A stretch of DNA of 64,000 bases from the NCBI GenBank assembly GCA_950097015.1, contig CATNEN010000001.1:20236001-20300000 (forward strand), given 5' to 3'. Shown in pieces: positions 44,201 to 56,200 of the stretch. The first letter of the stretch is position 1. The number at the start of each line of letters is the position of its first letter. The notes below the pieces were generated by a model that had not been told where the DNA came from, did not search any database, and saw only the letters and a list, made by a program, of their open reading frames with translations. The position numbers were made by a program, and so were the translations under genes. This DNA comes from Macrostomum hystrix. Lineage: Eukaryota; Platyhelminthes; Macrostomidae.

Positions 44201-46336
44201 ATTCACTACGTTGCTGCCGCCTCCGGGAAACACGAAGCTCGGCGCGTTGTCGTTGACATCAAGCAGGCGAATAGGCACGAGCTCCCAGCGAGACTGTCGA
44301 CGCGGTCGGCCCCAGTCGTGCGCTGTGACGTTGATGTCCAGCACGGGCGTCTGCTCCCTGTCAAGCCGGTTGGTCCTGGTGAAGACGCTGCCATCGGGTC
44401 TGATTTCAAAATGCGGGCTTGGTGGTAGGATCGCATAACCGACTCGTCCGTTCTCGCCAATGTCAGCGTCTACAGCGGTCAATCTGCCAACGAATGTGCC
44501 AGCTGGCGAGTTCTCCAGCACGCTGAGGTCGTGACGCCCAGTCCACTCTGGCCAATGATCGTTGATATCGCGCACAATGAGCTCGACGCTGGCATTCGCC
44601 CAGTGCCGCCCATCAGTGGCTCGCACCTGGAATCTGTAGCGGTCGCGACTTTCTCGATCGAATCTCTGCCGGGAGCGGAGAACTCCGTCGGCCTCGCCGA
44701 TGCTGACAAGACGATCGCCGTCGGCGTCCACTGAGTAGGTGAGCTGACCCGCGTGGTCGGGGTCGCGAGCCGCCACCCGGCCGATGTGGCTGCCGGGCTC
44801 CAGCTCCTCGTCGAACTCCATGCTGTAGGCCGGCAGTTCGAACTCCGGCTGGCTGTCGTTCTCGTCCAGCACGGCGACCCGGAGCTGCTGGCTGGCGGTG
44901 CGCGACGGCCTACCGGCGTCGTAGCAGAGCACCGTGTTGATCAGCTGGCGCTCTCGCTCGCGATCCAGCTCCGCCAGCGTCACTAGCTGGTAGACGGAGA
45001 TTGTCTCCAGGCTCTGCTGAAGGTTGAGCGCCAGCTGACTGCTGTCTGTGAGGTGGCACGTGACGCGGCTGTTGTCCCCGGAGTCGCGGTCCGTGGCCAT
45101 CACGTAGCCGACGAGCTCGCCGGCGCGTCGATTTTCCATGACGGTGAGAGGCGGGTTGACGGACGCCATGCCGCCGGCCGTTGCGATGCCGTTGACCTGG
45201 ATGCTCGGCGTCTCGTCATTCTCGTCCAGCAGGCGGACTGTGATGAGAGCCTCGGCTTGCTTGGCCGGGAAGCCCTGGTCGCGAGCGATCACCGGCAGGC
45301 GAAACACTCGGTGACGTTCGTAGTCGAGTCGGGCGCCTCGGCCGACCCTCAGTTGGCCGGTGCCGGCGTCCAGATCGAAGCTCTGCAGCGCCAGGCTGTC
45401 CGTCTGGGCCTCGTTGAACCGGTAGACGATGCGACCGTTTTGACCCTCATCAGCGTCGGTTGCACGCAGCTGCGTCACCAGGTGTCCAGCCGGGGCGGCC
45501 TCGGACACGTTGAACTCCAGCTGGGTGCTGGCGGCCCACACCGGCTGGTTGTCATTCTCGTCGCGAACGCTGACGGTGAAGGTCAGGCAGCCGGTCTTGG
45601 GCGGATCGCCGGCATCGGTGGCAATCAGCACCAGCCGGTAGGAGCTGCGAGTTTCGCGGTCCAGCGGCTGCCTGAGCAGCAGGCTGACTCGGACCGGCTC
45701 CGCGGCGTCCTTAGCCGACAGTCGCCGAGGCTCAACGTCGAAAACATCGAGCGCAGCCGCGTCATCAGGTGCCGAGTCGGTGGGCGCTGCCAGGCGGAGC
45801 TCCCGCAGGCCGAATCTCGGCGAGTCGCGGTCCCGCACCAGGAACGGCAGGCTGACGCTGGTCTGGTTGACTTCGGCCAGTTCGCTGATCTCAACCTGCC
45901 TGTTAACCACTTGGAACTCCGGCTCGTGATTGTTCCGCGCCTGCAGTTCAACGCGCAGCGTCAGCAGCTGAGCCGGCCTGCCGCGGAACTGCACGTGCGC
46001 CATGACGGAGAACTCGCAGGTCGACTGGCAGGGCCGCCCGGTGGCTCGGGCGATGGTGTCGCGATCGATCTGTCGGTTGGTGGTCACAGCGCCGGTACGG
46101 GGGTCCAGGCTGACGAGGAGGCCGTTGCTGCTGTCGCTCAGCATTGCGAAGCGCTCGATGTCTCCCAGCTGACTGGCCAGCCTGTTAGCCAGGCTCACCA
46201 CCAGAGTGCCCGCCGGAGCTCCTTCGGGCAGGTCCACCGCCACATCTGGCGCCGGCGAGTCGGCTGCGTTTGTCAGCTGGCCGACAATGCACAGCAACAG
46301 CAGCAGCAGCAGCAGCAGTGAAGTGCAATGAGACAT
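37513..46336 (-). CDS. Protocadherin with seven cadherin repeats and a polyglutamine cytoplasmic tail
   Basis: A 2,701-nt first exon (43636-46336) is followed by exons at 38446-38537 and 37513-38028; phases match (G|CT, phase 0), giving 1,102 residues. Signal peptide 1-24 with a CTG-encoded leucine run. Calcium-binding inter-repeat motifs mark seven cadherin repeats: RNNHEPEF (about 135), RDENDNQPVW (258), LDENDETPSI (370), LDENDSQPEF (490), RDINDHWPEW (589), LDVNDNAPSF (693), and a degenerate last repeat ending near 800. A Gly/Ser-rich linker (806-846) precedes one membrane helix (851-876). Protocadherins mediate calcium-dependent cell-cell adhesion and cell recognition, mostly in nervous tissue. 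The tail has KRLRQAIVSGKDISLPQQ, YYNYPDG, Gln runs of 6 and 11, and TPYTTVSF at the end. The single-exon ectodomain and short tail exons are usual for protocadherins. An additional tail exon may exist near 39320-39420. Confidence 0.88.
38110..38290. repeat. 23-bp minisatellite in protocadherin intron 2
   Basis: About seven units of aattctccctaaatcatcct+cat between the last two coding exons of the protocadherin gene; it makes up nearly half of that 417-nt intron. Confidence 0.93.
38696..38918 (+). mobile_element. SINE-A copy 4
   Basis: Forward orientation in protocadherin intron 1: head ggggctgtagccaactggtt, ggttcgattcccgactcaac, agtccatggactgtacagcc, ttcagatgcgccgcgcaata, ending gacaggtgtaa. 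The central block is shortened. Confidence 0.8.
39310..39425 (-). other. Possible extra cytoplasmic exon of the protocadherin
   Basis: Within a 112-codon open frame, the piece TYSPQWQSKASSLTDSSKSL followed by IEIGRDSGW has a Ser-rich, tail-like composition. It is bracketed by an AG (cctgtaag) and a GT (ctgcaa|gtgagt). Its phases do not fit the neighbouring exons as the sequence stands. A run of ten C (39344-39353) lies inside, so a one-base length error or polymorphism would change the phase. Left out of the gene model. Confidence 0.25.
39770..40445. repeat. 16-bp minisatellite in protocadherin intron 1
   Basis: About 41 units of cccagtcccaaaactt (variants cccaatcc, ccctgtcc, agaattt). Minus-strand frames of up to 221 codons are artefacts of a stop-free unit. 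Confidence 0.95.
40734..41282. repeat. CAG/CAA trinucleotide array, about 183 triplets, in protocadherin intron 1
   Basis: Uninterrupted trinucleotide periodicity for about 550 bp: runs of four to seven CAG separated by CAA, later CAGAAG near the right end. A block of about 19 triplets recurs several times between 40880 and 41110. In the protocadherin transcript it reads CTG/TTG. Six-frame poly-Ser, poly-Leu and poly-Cys readings are not genes. Confidence 0.97.
41283..41962. other. Intron DNA without recognised elements
   Basis: Part of protocadherin intron 1; single-copy, AT-rich, nothing recognised. Confidence 0.5.
41963..42251 (-). mobile_element. SINE-A copy 5
   Basis: Reverse orientation, nearly identical to copy 3 over gattacacctgcccc, cagccgacagcacagccgca and tacccatttaacagctgggt; a short internal deletion removes part of the gctaaaggacac block. 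Tail is rich in aata. Confidence 0.88.
42252..43221. other. Intron DNA without recognised elements
   Basis: Part of protocadherin intron 1. A 79-codon minus-strand frame at 42482-42721 has no recognisable domain. Nothing else seen. Confidence 0.45.
43222..43355 (-). mobile_element. SINE-B copy 2, truncated
   Basis: Carries only the tail half of SINE-B (reverse orientation): gggcaatggcacatcg, gtaacatcagacccgcagcc, gctgactcctgagcacacac, gtacgcaggca. The tRNA-like head is missing, as expected of 5' truncation on insertion. Confidence 0.75.
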
Positions 46337-46637
46337 GGCCTCGCTCAGCCAGTCTGTCTGTTCTCTGGTGGAGGCGAGTTGGGAGATGATTAATTATCAA
46401 AACCCGCAACCGACCCTCTGGTCGCGCCGGCCCCTTGTCAATCAGGCGCCTGCCAATCGCGTCTCGCCGTCTCGCCAATCATCTACTTTTCTCCTGCCTT
46501 CTCTCTCTCACCGGTGCGGAGCCACCTGTCAGTCTACTGAAGTCGTCCTGACGCTTTAGCTCTGCTCTGCTCTCCTCACAGGTTCCTAACCAACTTTCGG
46601 GTATTTCCCGGCTTCTTATTAATTCCCAATATCCCAA
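46337..46637. other. Protocadherin upstream region
   Basis: Flank containing the presumed protocadherin 5' UTR and promoter. No TATA or CCAAT pair stands out, and no other gene is seen. Confidence 0.45.
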
Positions 46638-46910
46638 TAATGGCCGGGCATGTCATCCGCGCCGAAGCCTACTGCCCAGAGCCGCTGCAGGATGTCCTGC
46701 TGTGGACCTCGCAGGGACCGCGCAGGCGCGGCCAGGGACGTACAGCCCGCTATATTGACCGCCTTTTTGAAGACGCCCGAGCACCCAGCCAGGCGGCAGG
46801 CGTGAAGCACGTCAGAGACCTGGCACTGAAACGCGCGTTTTGACGCTCCCCCCTCTTGGCCACTTCTGTGGTCGGCGTGGAGTGTAACTATTATTATTAT
46901 TATTATTATC
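46638..46910 (+). mobile_element. 5'-truncated LINE, last 67 codons plus 3' UTR and (ATT)n tail
   Basis: Frame 46640-46843 reads AGHVIRAEAYCPEPLQDVLL, then WTSQGPRRRGQGRTARYIDR and ends KRAF-stop. The GH..R..........L......RRRG.R motif and its place at the end of the protein are typical of the C-terminus of non-LTR retrotransposon polymerases of the RTE/CR1/Jockey type. After the stop come about 50 bp (ggtcggcgtggagtgtaact) and then seven TAT/ATT units. This is the expected product of aborted reverse transcription; the copy is inert. Confidence 0.7.
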
Positions 46911-47419
46911 CCAATAAACTAAATTTCAAAGGCCAATTAAGAATCGAATCGTTGGTTATTTCCCTATCGATAAAGTTCCCCATAGCAGTCTTAATTGACA
47001 AGCTGAATTAGACGTAACACACTTGGAAACTTCCTAAACTGTGTCTGCAATTCCAATGGCATGTTTTAACTTTGAGTACAAGCTGAATACAAGTTTGAGT
47101 ACCAGTCAGTTAAAATGCGACTCACTTTAACTCCCATGTGGGAAATTCTAACAGCTGTCACTGCGCGACTGGGGGGAACTGAGGAAATGCTGAAAAAATG
47201 CCACAGTTGGACTAAACAGAATCCCAGCTTTGTAAAGCATTATCCCAGAGTTAATACTCGTACCAATTATCCCAAAATCTTGAATATAAAAAAGTTGAGG
47301 TCGGGCTAGAAGTTAGAATTCGAGTTACTCTAATTAGATGACTGATTTATCTAATCTAAAAAATCTTCATGCGAAAAAGTCTTTTAAGTAGAATTATAAC
47401 ACAACTTCAAATCATAGCA
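46911..47419. other. Intergenic DNA, no gene seen
   Basis: Single-copy sequence; a 64-codon frame at 47115 shows no recognisable domain. Confidence 0.5.
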
Positions 47420-48070
47420 CGATTCGAGCTTTAACAAAACTCGAGTTGAAACAAAACGTCTTTATAAAAAAACTCGAAATATAACAAAACTCGAAAAATA
47501 ACAAAAACTCGAATAATAATAAAACTCGAATAATATCAAAACTCGAAAAATACCAAAGCTCGAAATATAACAAAACTCGAAAAATAACAAAGCTCGAAAT
47601 ATAACAAAGCTCGAAATATAACAAAACTCGAAATATAACAAAACTCGAAATATAACAAAACTCGAAGTATAACAAAACTCGAAATATAACAAAACTCGAA
47701 ATATAACAAAACTCTAAGTATAACAGAACTCAAAATATAAAAAACTAGAAATACAAGTATAACAAAACTCTAAATATAAAAAACTAGAAATATAACAAAA
47801 CTCGAAATATAAAAAACTAGAAATATAACAAAACTCGAAATATAAAAAACTAGAAATATAACAAAACTCGAAATATAAAAAACTAAAAATATAACAAAAC
47901 TAGAAATATAACAAAACTCGAAATATAACAGAGCTCGAAATATAACAAAACACGAAATACGAGTATAATTAAACTTGAAATACGAGTATAACAAAACTCT
48001 AATAATAACAAAACTCGAATAATATCAAAACTCTAAATATAACATAACTCGAAATATAAGAAAACTCGAG
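47420..48070. repeat. 17-bp AT-rich minisatellite
   Basis: About 37 units of ataacaaaactcgaaat, with shortened ataaaaaactagaa units forming a second subtype at 47740-47890. Confidence 0.95.
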
Positions 48071-49064
48071 TTATCCGAGCGTAGCAAAACGTGGATAATA
48101 AAACTTAAAAAAAAGTTCTATTTATAACAAAACACGAATCCGAACAAAGTTTTACTTTGTAGCGTATTGTAATTAACAAATATAAATTATCTAATTCTCC
48201 GTTAATATTTCTATATTTTGTTAAGACTAATGAATTCTCGTATATTCGAATTGTATCGTTGAAAAGGAAAAAGAAAGATTAACAGGCAAGATTGCTCCTT
48301 AAATGACAAATAGGTAACTGAGAGGTGTCCAGTTCACTCAAGCTATCAATCAGTCCGCATCCCCTGCAATCGATACCTCTGCGGGAAGAGCGGTTGCGCA
48401 ACACACCCACCGCTTGGGATGCTCATGCAGTTGCTCAAAGCGCAATAGGGATGAATAGTTAAGATAGGAAATCTATTCCCATCTGGATTAGTAAATCCGA
48501 TCCGGAAAGTCCCGGGGTGGCTTGTCTACAGCAGATGAAGAAGAGAGACTGGGGGGTTGTAAGGAGCGACTCAGCCGAATGAATAATTAATTATCGCTGC
48601 CCGTACTGAGGAAAGGGGATTATTCTCCTCGCTGACACCCCCGGCCTCTTGTCTCTAACCCTGCCCTTCCTTCTCCCAACTGCCAAGGGGTTCTCAGCTC
48701 AGCTTGATTGAAGAGGAAAATGGTTAAGGAGGCGGCAATTCTCAATCTGTCGCCGGGTGGAGTGGGGTGGGTGGTCGGGACTCGGGAAAATTCCCCCGGG
48801 ATTGTCGAGGCAAGGAATTTGTTATAATATCTGGGAAGATGTCGGCGACTTGGCGGCGACTCAGCATAGACAAACAGACCGCGAGTGACCCGGGCCCATG
48901 GAATCTCGACTTCTCAATGAGATTGGCGTCTCAATTTGGATTTTCAGACTGCCACCAGAGAGAGTTGGAGAGTGAAGAAAAGGTCAAATAGAATTCTGTG
49001 AAGTTTCTGAAGTTCCTAGACTTTCTTTCTGCCTTTATTCATGTTGCTTATATCCCTTCCTCAA
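48071..49064. other. Intergenic DNA, no gene seen
   Basis: More GC-rich around 48500-48900, but no exon with a family resemblance was found. A 74-codon frame at 48767 has no recognisable features. Confidence 0.5.
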
Positions 49065-49460
49065 GTTTCCTGCCATTCCTGAAGTTTCCTAGCCTCCCTG
49101 AACTTTCCTACCATTCCTGAAGTTTCCTAGCTTCCCTGAACTTTTCTACCATTCCTGAAGTTTCCTAGCCTCCCTGAACTTTCCTACCATTCCTGAAGTT
49201 TCCTAGCCTCCCTGAACTTTTCTACCATTCCTGAAGTTTCCTAGCCTCCCTGAACTTTCCTACCATTCCTGAAATTTCCTAGCCTCCCTGAACTTTTCTA
49301 CCATTCCTGAAGTTTCCTAGCCTCCCTGAACTTTTCTACCATTCCTGAAGTTTCCTGGCCTCCCTGAACTTTTCTACCATTCCTGAAATTTCCTGGCCTC
49401 CCTGAAGTTTCCTACCATTGCTGAAGTTTCCTACCCTCACTGAACTTTCTCATCCTCACT
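49065..49460. repeat. 38-bp dimeric minisatellite (2 x 19 bp)
   Basis: Nine to ten units made of two related 19-mers, cctgaagtttcctagcctc and cctgaacttttctaccatt. The two halves share cctgaa-tt-ct, so the 38-bp unit arose by dimerisation. Confidence 0.94.
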
Positions 49461-50039
49461 GAAGTTTTCTGTTTCCTTCTAAGTTGACCATTTCTTAATC
49501 TATTAATACGTTTTAAATTACAACTTAATAGCAACTAAGAATCGAATTAATAACTGCCATGCATTGTGGCTTCGCAAATAATAAAAAATTCAATTTCAAT
49601 GCAACCGCATTGTAAATATTTACTAAGAAAATAGAATATTTTTTACTTACAAGCTTTCTGACTTAAAGGGTTTCGAATTCAGCTGATCTTTTGTTTTAAC
49701 GCTGTTTAAAACTTTTTTTCTTAGAAAGAAAACAGAAAGCTTCGCTCTGGTTTGTCTTCCAAGAACAAGAAGCTAAAATGACGGCACTATCATTTGTTAA
49801 GGGGGCTTCGATTCAGTCTGATTTTCCAATTCGTCCCATGATTGGTCAGTACCAATTTTAGACTCCGCATGCTATTGGCTGTGGGACTTCTGAAAAACAA
49901 AGGATTTCCCTGCCCCAGGGAAATGGTCAAGCGAAATGTTTTTTTTTCGGAAAATAAAAGACTTTTCTTTTAAAAAGTATGACTTCTTTGGAACTTTATC
50001 TCGGAAACTAACGGTTAAAAATAACTACTAGAAACACTA
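49461..50039. other. Intergenic DNA, no gene seen
   Basis: AT-rich, no recognised element. Confidence 0.5.
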
Positions 50040-50870
50040 TTAACTATGAAGACTATCGATTAAATAAAAAAACGATTCAAGAAACTAACGATTTTGAGAA
50101 AAATTTAACGATTCAGAGACAAATGGTTCTAAAAGCTAAAGATTCGGAAACAACGATTACTGAGCTAACGATTTCAGAAACTCAAAATTTCGTACAATTT
50201 AACGGTTCTAAAACTAACGATTTCAGAAACTTCTCATAGTCTCTAAAACTAACGATTTCAGAAACTCATAATGTCGTAAAACTAACAGTGCTAAAACTAA
50301 CGATTTCAGAAACTCAAAATTTCGTACAATTTAACGGTTCTAAAACTAACGATTTCAGAAACTTCTCATAGTCTCTAAAACTAACGATTTCAGAAACTCA
50401 TATTGTCGTAAAACTAACGGTTCTAAAACTAACGATTTCAGAAACTCAAAATTTCGTACAAATTAACGGTTCTAAAACTAACGATTTCAGAAACTCATAA
50501 TGTCGTAAAACTAATGGTTCTAAAACTAACGATTTCAGAAACTCATAATGTCGTAAAACTAACGGTTCTAAAACTAACGATTTCAGAAACTCAAAATTTC
50601 GTACAATTTAACGGTTCTAAAACTAACGATTTCAGAAACTCATAATGTCGTAAAACTAACAGTGCTAAAACTAACGATTTCAGAAACTCAAAATTTCGTA
50701 CAATTTAACGGTTCTAAAACTAACGATTTCAGAAACTTCTCATAGTCTCTAAAACTAACGATTTCAGAAACTCATAATGTCGTAAAACTAACGGTTCTAA
50801 AACTAACGATTTCAGAAACTCATAGTTTCCAAAACTAACGATTTCAGGAACTTATAACTTCGTAAAATAA
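50040..50870. repeat. Composite array built on ctaaaactaacgatttcag (about 48-bp units)
   Basis: Units alternate ctaaaactaacgatttcag with aaactcataatgtcg, aaactcaaaatttcgtac or aacttctcatagtct endings and taacggtt spacers. The three endings recur in a fixed order over about 250-400 bp, indicating a higher-order repeat. Confidence 0.92.
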
Positions 50871-53217
50871 CGACTTTAAAATAGCGTAAAAGCTCCGAAA
50901 TAAAGAATTTTTAGAAATGCTGAATTTTAAAGAAAAAAAATGATGAAATTGATTTAGCAGACAATCGGAACTCGCAATTCCAAGGCACGTGCTGTTTTAG
51001 GTGAAGCAAAACTTCATTTAAAGCAGTAATTAAATTGTTACTTTTCCGCCACAGCTTTAGACCACAACTCTCTCTCTCTGAAGGTTTCCACCTGAAGTTC
51101 ATTCGAAGCACTTCTGCTGATGCAATGGGGTGCGGGGAACGACAGAAGTCGGACTAAATCCATCCAACCTACATTATGCAGTGGGATTGTCGGGAAACAG
51201 GTGTGTGTGTGCGCGCGTGCGTTTTCGCTGTAATCAGTTCAGATGCTGAAATTTTTTAGGACTTTCTAGAATTTTATGCGCCCCACCTGCACCAACTATA
51301 AGCCTGCGAAAAATATGGGGAAGAGAGCTGTGGAGTATACAGTGCGGTATCCAAGGGGATTTTTAGTTTATAAACCGATTGCCAATCCAGGGAGGGCCTT
51401 GTGCAATATCGCTTGCCTCATAGCTTATAATACAACAGTGGCATTATAAACATGTCAGAAATGTCACACAAGATCTCCCCCAGCCCCCAATGCTGCAGTG
51501 ACAGCTTTCAGAATGTCCTATAAAGAGACTTGGCGCTTTTACGAGCGAGAGGAAGATTTGACCCGGAATTAAATCCTGTGCGCGCAGCATTGATACAAAT
51601 GCCACCGGATAGACTTTTTCTCATAAAGAATTCTTTCTATCTAGTTTGATAACACGGATAGAAAGTGATTCAAGAAAGTTTTACCCCATGTTTGCAACAA
51701 TCGTGTCTCGTACGGTAACTGGGTTCGCTTCTGCTGCGTCATAACTTTGAAAGAAAGAATGCGAAAAAAATTACTGTGCATTTTCCGCATATTAGCAATT
51801 GCCAGAATGCCTCTTACAACACTGTAACAAAACTAAAATAAATAAAGCGATAGATTAGCAAAACAAACGTCAAATATTGAATCGGTTATGAGGGTGTTAA
51901 AAATGAATAATCTTTGTATAAAAGCGCTGTTTGTTTATATATTTATTTATCTACAAACCACCAATATAGAAACAGTCTGTGAGCGTAACTATTGAAACAC
52001 TAAGTAATTCGGATTGTAAATCTATCTTTCAGCAATTCGCGTATTGTGTTATCGCGCTAGGAAAATTAAATGCTAATATTTATTGCTCCAAATTTTATTT
52101 ATTTTTTGGTGAAGCAATTTATTACCATATATGAAAAACTTTTTCCACTGGTCCAGTTAGAAGCATCGTTCACGGATAGCAGAAGTTCTTAGGTAATTTA
52201 CGGGTTATCATACGATTTGTCCGATTTTTTACAATGCAGAACTTTGATTCATTCATTGAGGAAGGTTACTTTTTTATACAAAGCAAGTCACAATTACTTT
52301 TGAATTTCTATATAAAATCTTGTTTGCACAGATAAATAATAATCACAAATACACAGCGATGCACTTTAAGAAAATATGGCCGTCTTTGTTATACATTGTT
52401 TGTTGTTATGACGACGTAGTCGCGCTATTTCAGTTTCCAAACATTTTTTCTTCAGAATTTAATTGCTTCAGTACACCATGTATACTTAACTTATAGGAAG
52501 CGTTACATGGTAAATGATGCTGTGATCTTTCAGTCTTTTTTAAGGAGATACGTAGCAGCCATTTTTGGCATCTTTGCTCGTTTATGTACATGACAACTAA
52601 AAGCTTTATTTTTGCTAAATTGATGTTATTGCTAAAGTTTATGATACAAAAAATTGGAGGGCAAGTTTTAGTCTCAATTGCAATATAGTGACTAAATTTT
52701 GCAGTAAATAAAATATTGTAGGGAACATACCTTAAATATGTTATATAAATAAAAAACATCACTGCTTTAAATAGTAAAAAACACTAAAATAATAACATTT
52801 ACTCAAGCGTTCGACTTTTTTTATTGATTTATAGAATGATTGCACTCATCTATCTAAATCTAGCAAGGCAGCATATTATAAAATGCATTGAAAATTCTAA
52901 TTAAAAATTTAAAAAAGCCTTCCTTCGTTATTAATAAAGCTCTGCATGTTCAAACAGTTATCCGAGTTTACTTTGTGCTGAACAAACCTCTAATTAGCTT
53001 TAATTATTTAGTTTGACTATATTTTATAAATACGTTTGCGAGATGACGAACCTAAAATGTCAGAATATGACTTTGTAAACAGTTTATTAAATCATATCTA
53101 GTTTTAATAGAACCCTAATTGTATCGCACATCATATTTTTACTGATAAAAATACATTTTTTATTCATTCATATTGCCTGAAAACAAAGCAACCTTTTAAT
53201 TCCAGTTTTAAGTGACC
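50871..53217. other. Intergenic DNA upstream of ARMC3
   Basis: About 2.3 kb, AT-rich towards the right, with no array, SINE or exon recognised. A (gt)n/(gc)n stretch lies near 51201. The ARMC3 promoter should be in the right part; no clear core motif was found. Confidence 0.5.
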
Positions 53218-56200
53218 ATGGTTGTCCGACGTGGCAAAGGGAAGGATGACAAGTCACCTCCCGAGGATGTGGTGAGCGAAAACACAGTGAATCTGCATTA
53301 AAAGTGGCCTAAAATAGACAAATAATTTAATTACTTCTGTCTAAATTCTCCTCTTGCACAGTTCGAGCCACTCGTGCTGGAGTCGAAAACTGCTCAAACA
53401 GCCATACTCATGCTGGAGAGCCCAGAGGAGGAAGTTCAAGCCAAAGCCTGCGATGGATTGTACAGATTTGCCAACAAATGTAAATATAGAATTCGGGATT
53501 TACTGGATTTACAATTGATGGGATCTGGTATACTAAGAATCTGGGATTTACAGAATCTGGGATTCAAAGAATCTGGGATTCAAAGAATCTGGGATTCAAA
53601 GAATCTGGGATTCAAAGAATCTGGGATTCAAAGAATCTGGGATTCAAAGAATCTGGGATTCAAAGAATCTGGGATTCAAAGAATCTGGGATTCAAAGAAT
53701 CTGGGATTCAAAGAATCTGGGATTCAAAGAATCTGGGATTCAAAGAATCTGGGATTCAAAGAATCTGGGATTCAAAGAATCTGGGATTCAAAGAATCTGG
53801 GATTCAAAGAATCTGGGATTCAAAGAATCTGGGATTCAAAGAATCTGGGATTCAAAGAATCTGGGATTCAGAATGCCAACAAAATATCTACCCAAACAGG
53901 CGATGAGAACAAGAAGCTGCTGCTCGACAGTGGGGCGGTGGATGGCCTCCTTCGGCTGATGGCCTCCGAGGACAGGACAATTAAGCGGAACTCGTTGATG
54001 GCATTGGCCACCATGACTGCTCACGCTGATGTTCGCAAGTTGCTACGCAAACGACCAGAACCAGTGCCACTGCTACTGCGTCTGCTGCATCCAGAGGGTC
54101 AGTTGAATGTCGGTTTTGATGTTCCAATCGTTGACAGTTGTTAAATGAGTTTTATAGAATAGTTGCATATGTAGAAAGGTGTTAGACAGTTGGTTAGATG
54201 TTAGACAGGTAGTTAGTTAGATGTTAGACAGTTAGATGTCAGACTGGTAGTTAGATTTTAGACAGGTAGTTAGATGTTAGACAGGTAGTCAGATATTACA
54301 CAGGTTGTTAGATGTTAGACAGGTAGGCAGATGTTAGACAAGTAGTTAGATGATAGACAGATAGTTAGATGTTATACAGTTCGATGTTAGACATGTAGTT
54401 AGATGTTATACAGTTCGATGTTAGACAGTTAGAGATGTCAGACAGGTAGTTAGATGTTAGACAGGTAAGCAGATGTTAGACAGGTAGGCAGATGTTAGAC
54501 AGGTAGGCAGATGTTAGACAGGTAGACAGATGTTAGACAGGTAGGCAGATGTTAGACAGGTAGGCAGATGTTAGACAGGTAGGCAGATGTTAGACAGGTA
54601 GGCAGATGTTAGACAGGTAGGCAGATGTTAGACAGGTAGACATATGTTAGACAGGTAGACAGATGTTAGACAGGTAGGCAGATTTTACGTATACGCTCGT
54701 ACATAGTAAGCTGTCATTTTCAGAATTCACCACAACTCACGAATTCTCTACAATGGCTCTGAGCAATCTTGCTAAGGAGTTTGCCAGCATAGCAACTATT
54801 TTGGAGCACGGTGGACTCGAGCAGCTGGTCGATTGTCTGCGCGACGAGGACCCGGATGTGCAGAGAAACGCTGTTGAATGTCTGGGTCTGCTGCTTCAGG
54901 TAGAGCTTTAATTTATTTTAGTCTTAGCTTTCCAACTGTTCGCAAATTAAAAGTTCTAAAACCGATTCCAATTCAGGATTTCGAAGCGAAGGCGGCGTTA
55001 AAAGAAGCCGGTGGTCTGGAAGCGCTGCTGTCGCTGCTTCAGTCAGAGTTTCCAGCAATTCAGGAGCTGGCACTGCAGGCCTTGATCCGCGCCACGCAGG
55101 ACGGTGAGAAGCTGCACTGGATTTTTCAGGGAAAACATACGGGTGTCAGGAAAGTTTTGGGATGTCATAGAAAGTTTTGGGTGTCAGGGAAAGTAGTGGG
55201 GTGTCAGGGGAAGTACAGGGGTGTCAGGGGAAGTACAGGGGTGTCAGGGAATGTAGTGGGATGTCAGGAAAGTAGTGTAGTGTCAGTGGGTGTCAGATAA
55301 ATTAATGTGGTGTCAGAAAGTCGATTACACAGGCTGTTTAAAAAAAGTTCTTCACTGTCGTTTCACTTCAGCCGGCAACCGAGCTGGTCTCCGCGATCTG
55401 CAGGCGCTGAAGATCTTCGTGAACATGATTGGCCAGCCAGAGTATAACGACCTTCACGTTCACGCGCTTCACGTTCTTGCGAACTGCGCTGACGATATTG
55501 ACAGCCTGCTGGTGAGTTGATGGATTGGTTGGCTGGGGCTGAAAGCCTCAAACCATTCATCCACCTACCTACCCAACCTCCCATAGCAACTGAAGGAGAA
55601 TGGCGGCCTGGTTCGCTTTGTGGCCTTCATCACCGACCAGACTCCTCCAGCAGAGGAACTGGCTGCCAAGGACGCCAAGGGCAAGGCCAAGGGCAAGGGG
55701 AGCGCCAAGAAAAAGAAGGGAGAAGACGGTGAGTTCGAGTTGATGAAGACTGCCGAAAGGGATTTAGGAGATTCGGAAATCCCCTGAGAAGTACCCGAAA
55801 CACAATTTCCCCCAAAGTTTTGAGTTTGTTTAAGGGAGGGTGAGTGGCAGAGCGGTCTAACACGTTTACCTCTCGCACCAAGGTCCCTGAGCTCGATTCC
55901 GCGGCGAGGCCACATTCGTTTAGGGCGCAGCCGCGGAGAGAAGGCTTGGGGGCTTGTCGTGAAATTTACGCCCTTAAGTACTAACCTCCAAGGCACAGTG
56001 AGAGTGTAAACTGCCTGACGATGAGAAATTCAGGGCAGATGTACACACCTGTGTGAGCGTGTGCCTGCGTACGGTGCGTGTGTGCTCAGGAGTCAGGGAA
56101 ATGGTCAGAATTGCCTCCTCGCTGGTTTGGGGTCTGATGTTACCGAATGATGTGCCATTGCCGCAGCCCTCCGGCAATCATCTTTTTATCTTTATGTAAA

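Noticed and set aside
45053-46321. 422-codon plus-strand open frame
   Set aside because: It is antisense to the protocadherin exon and reflects its GC-rich codon use; it has no domain of its own.
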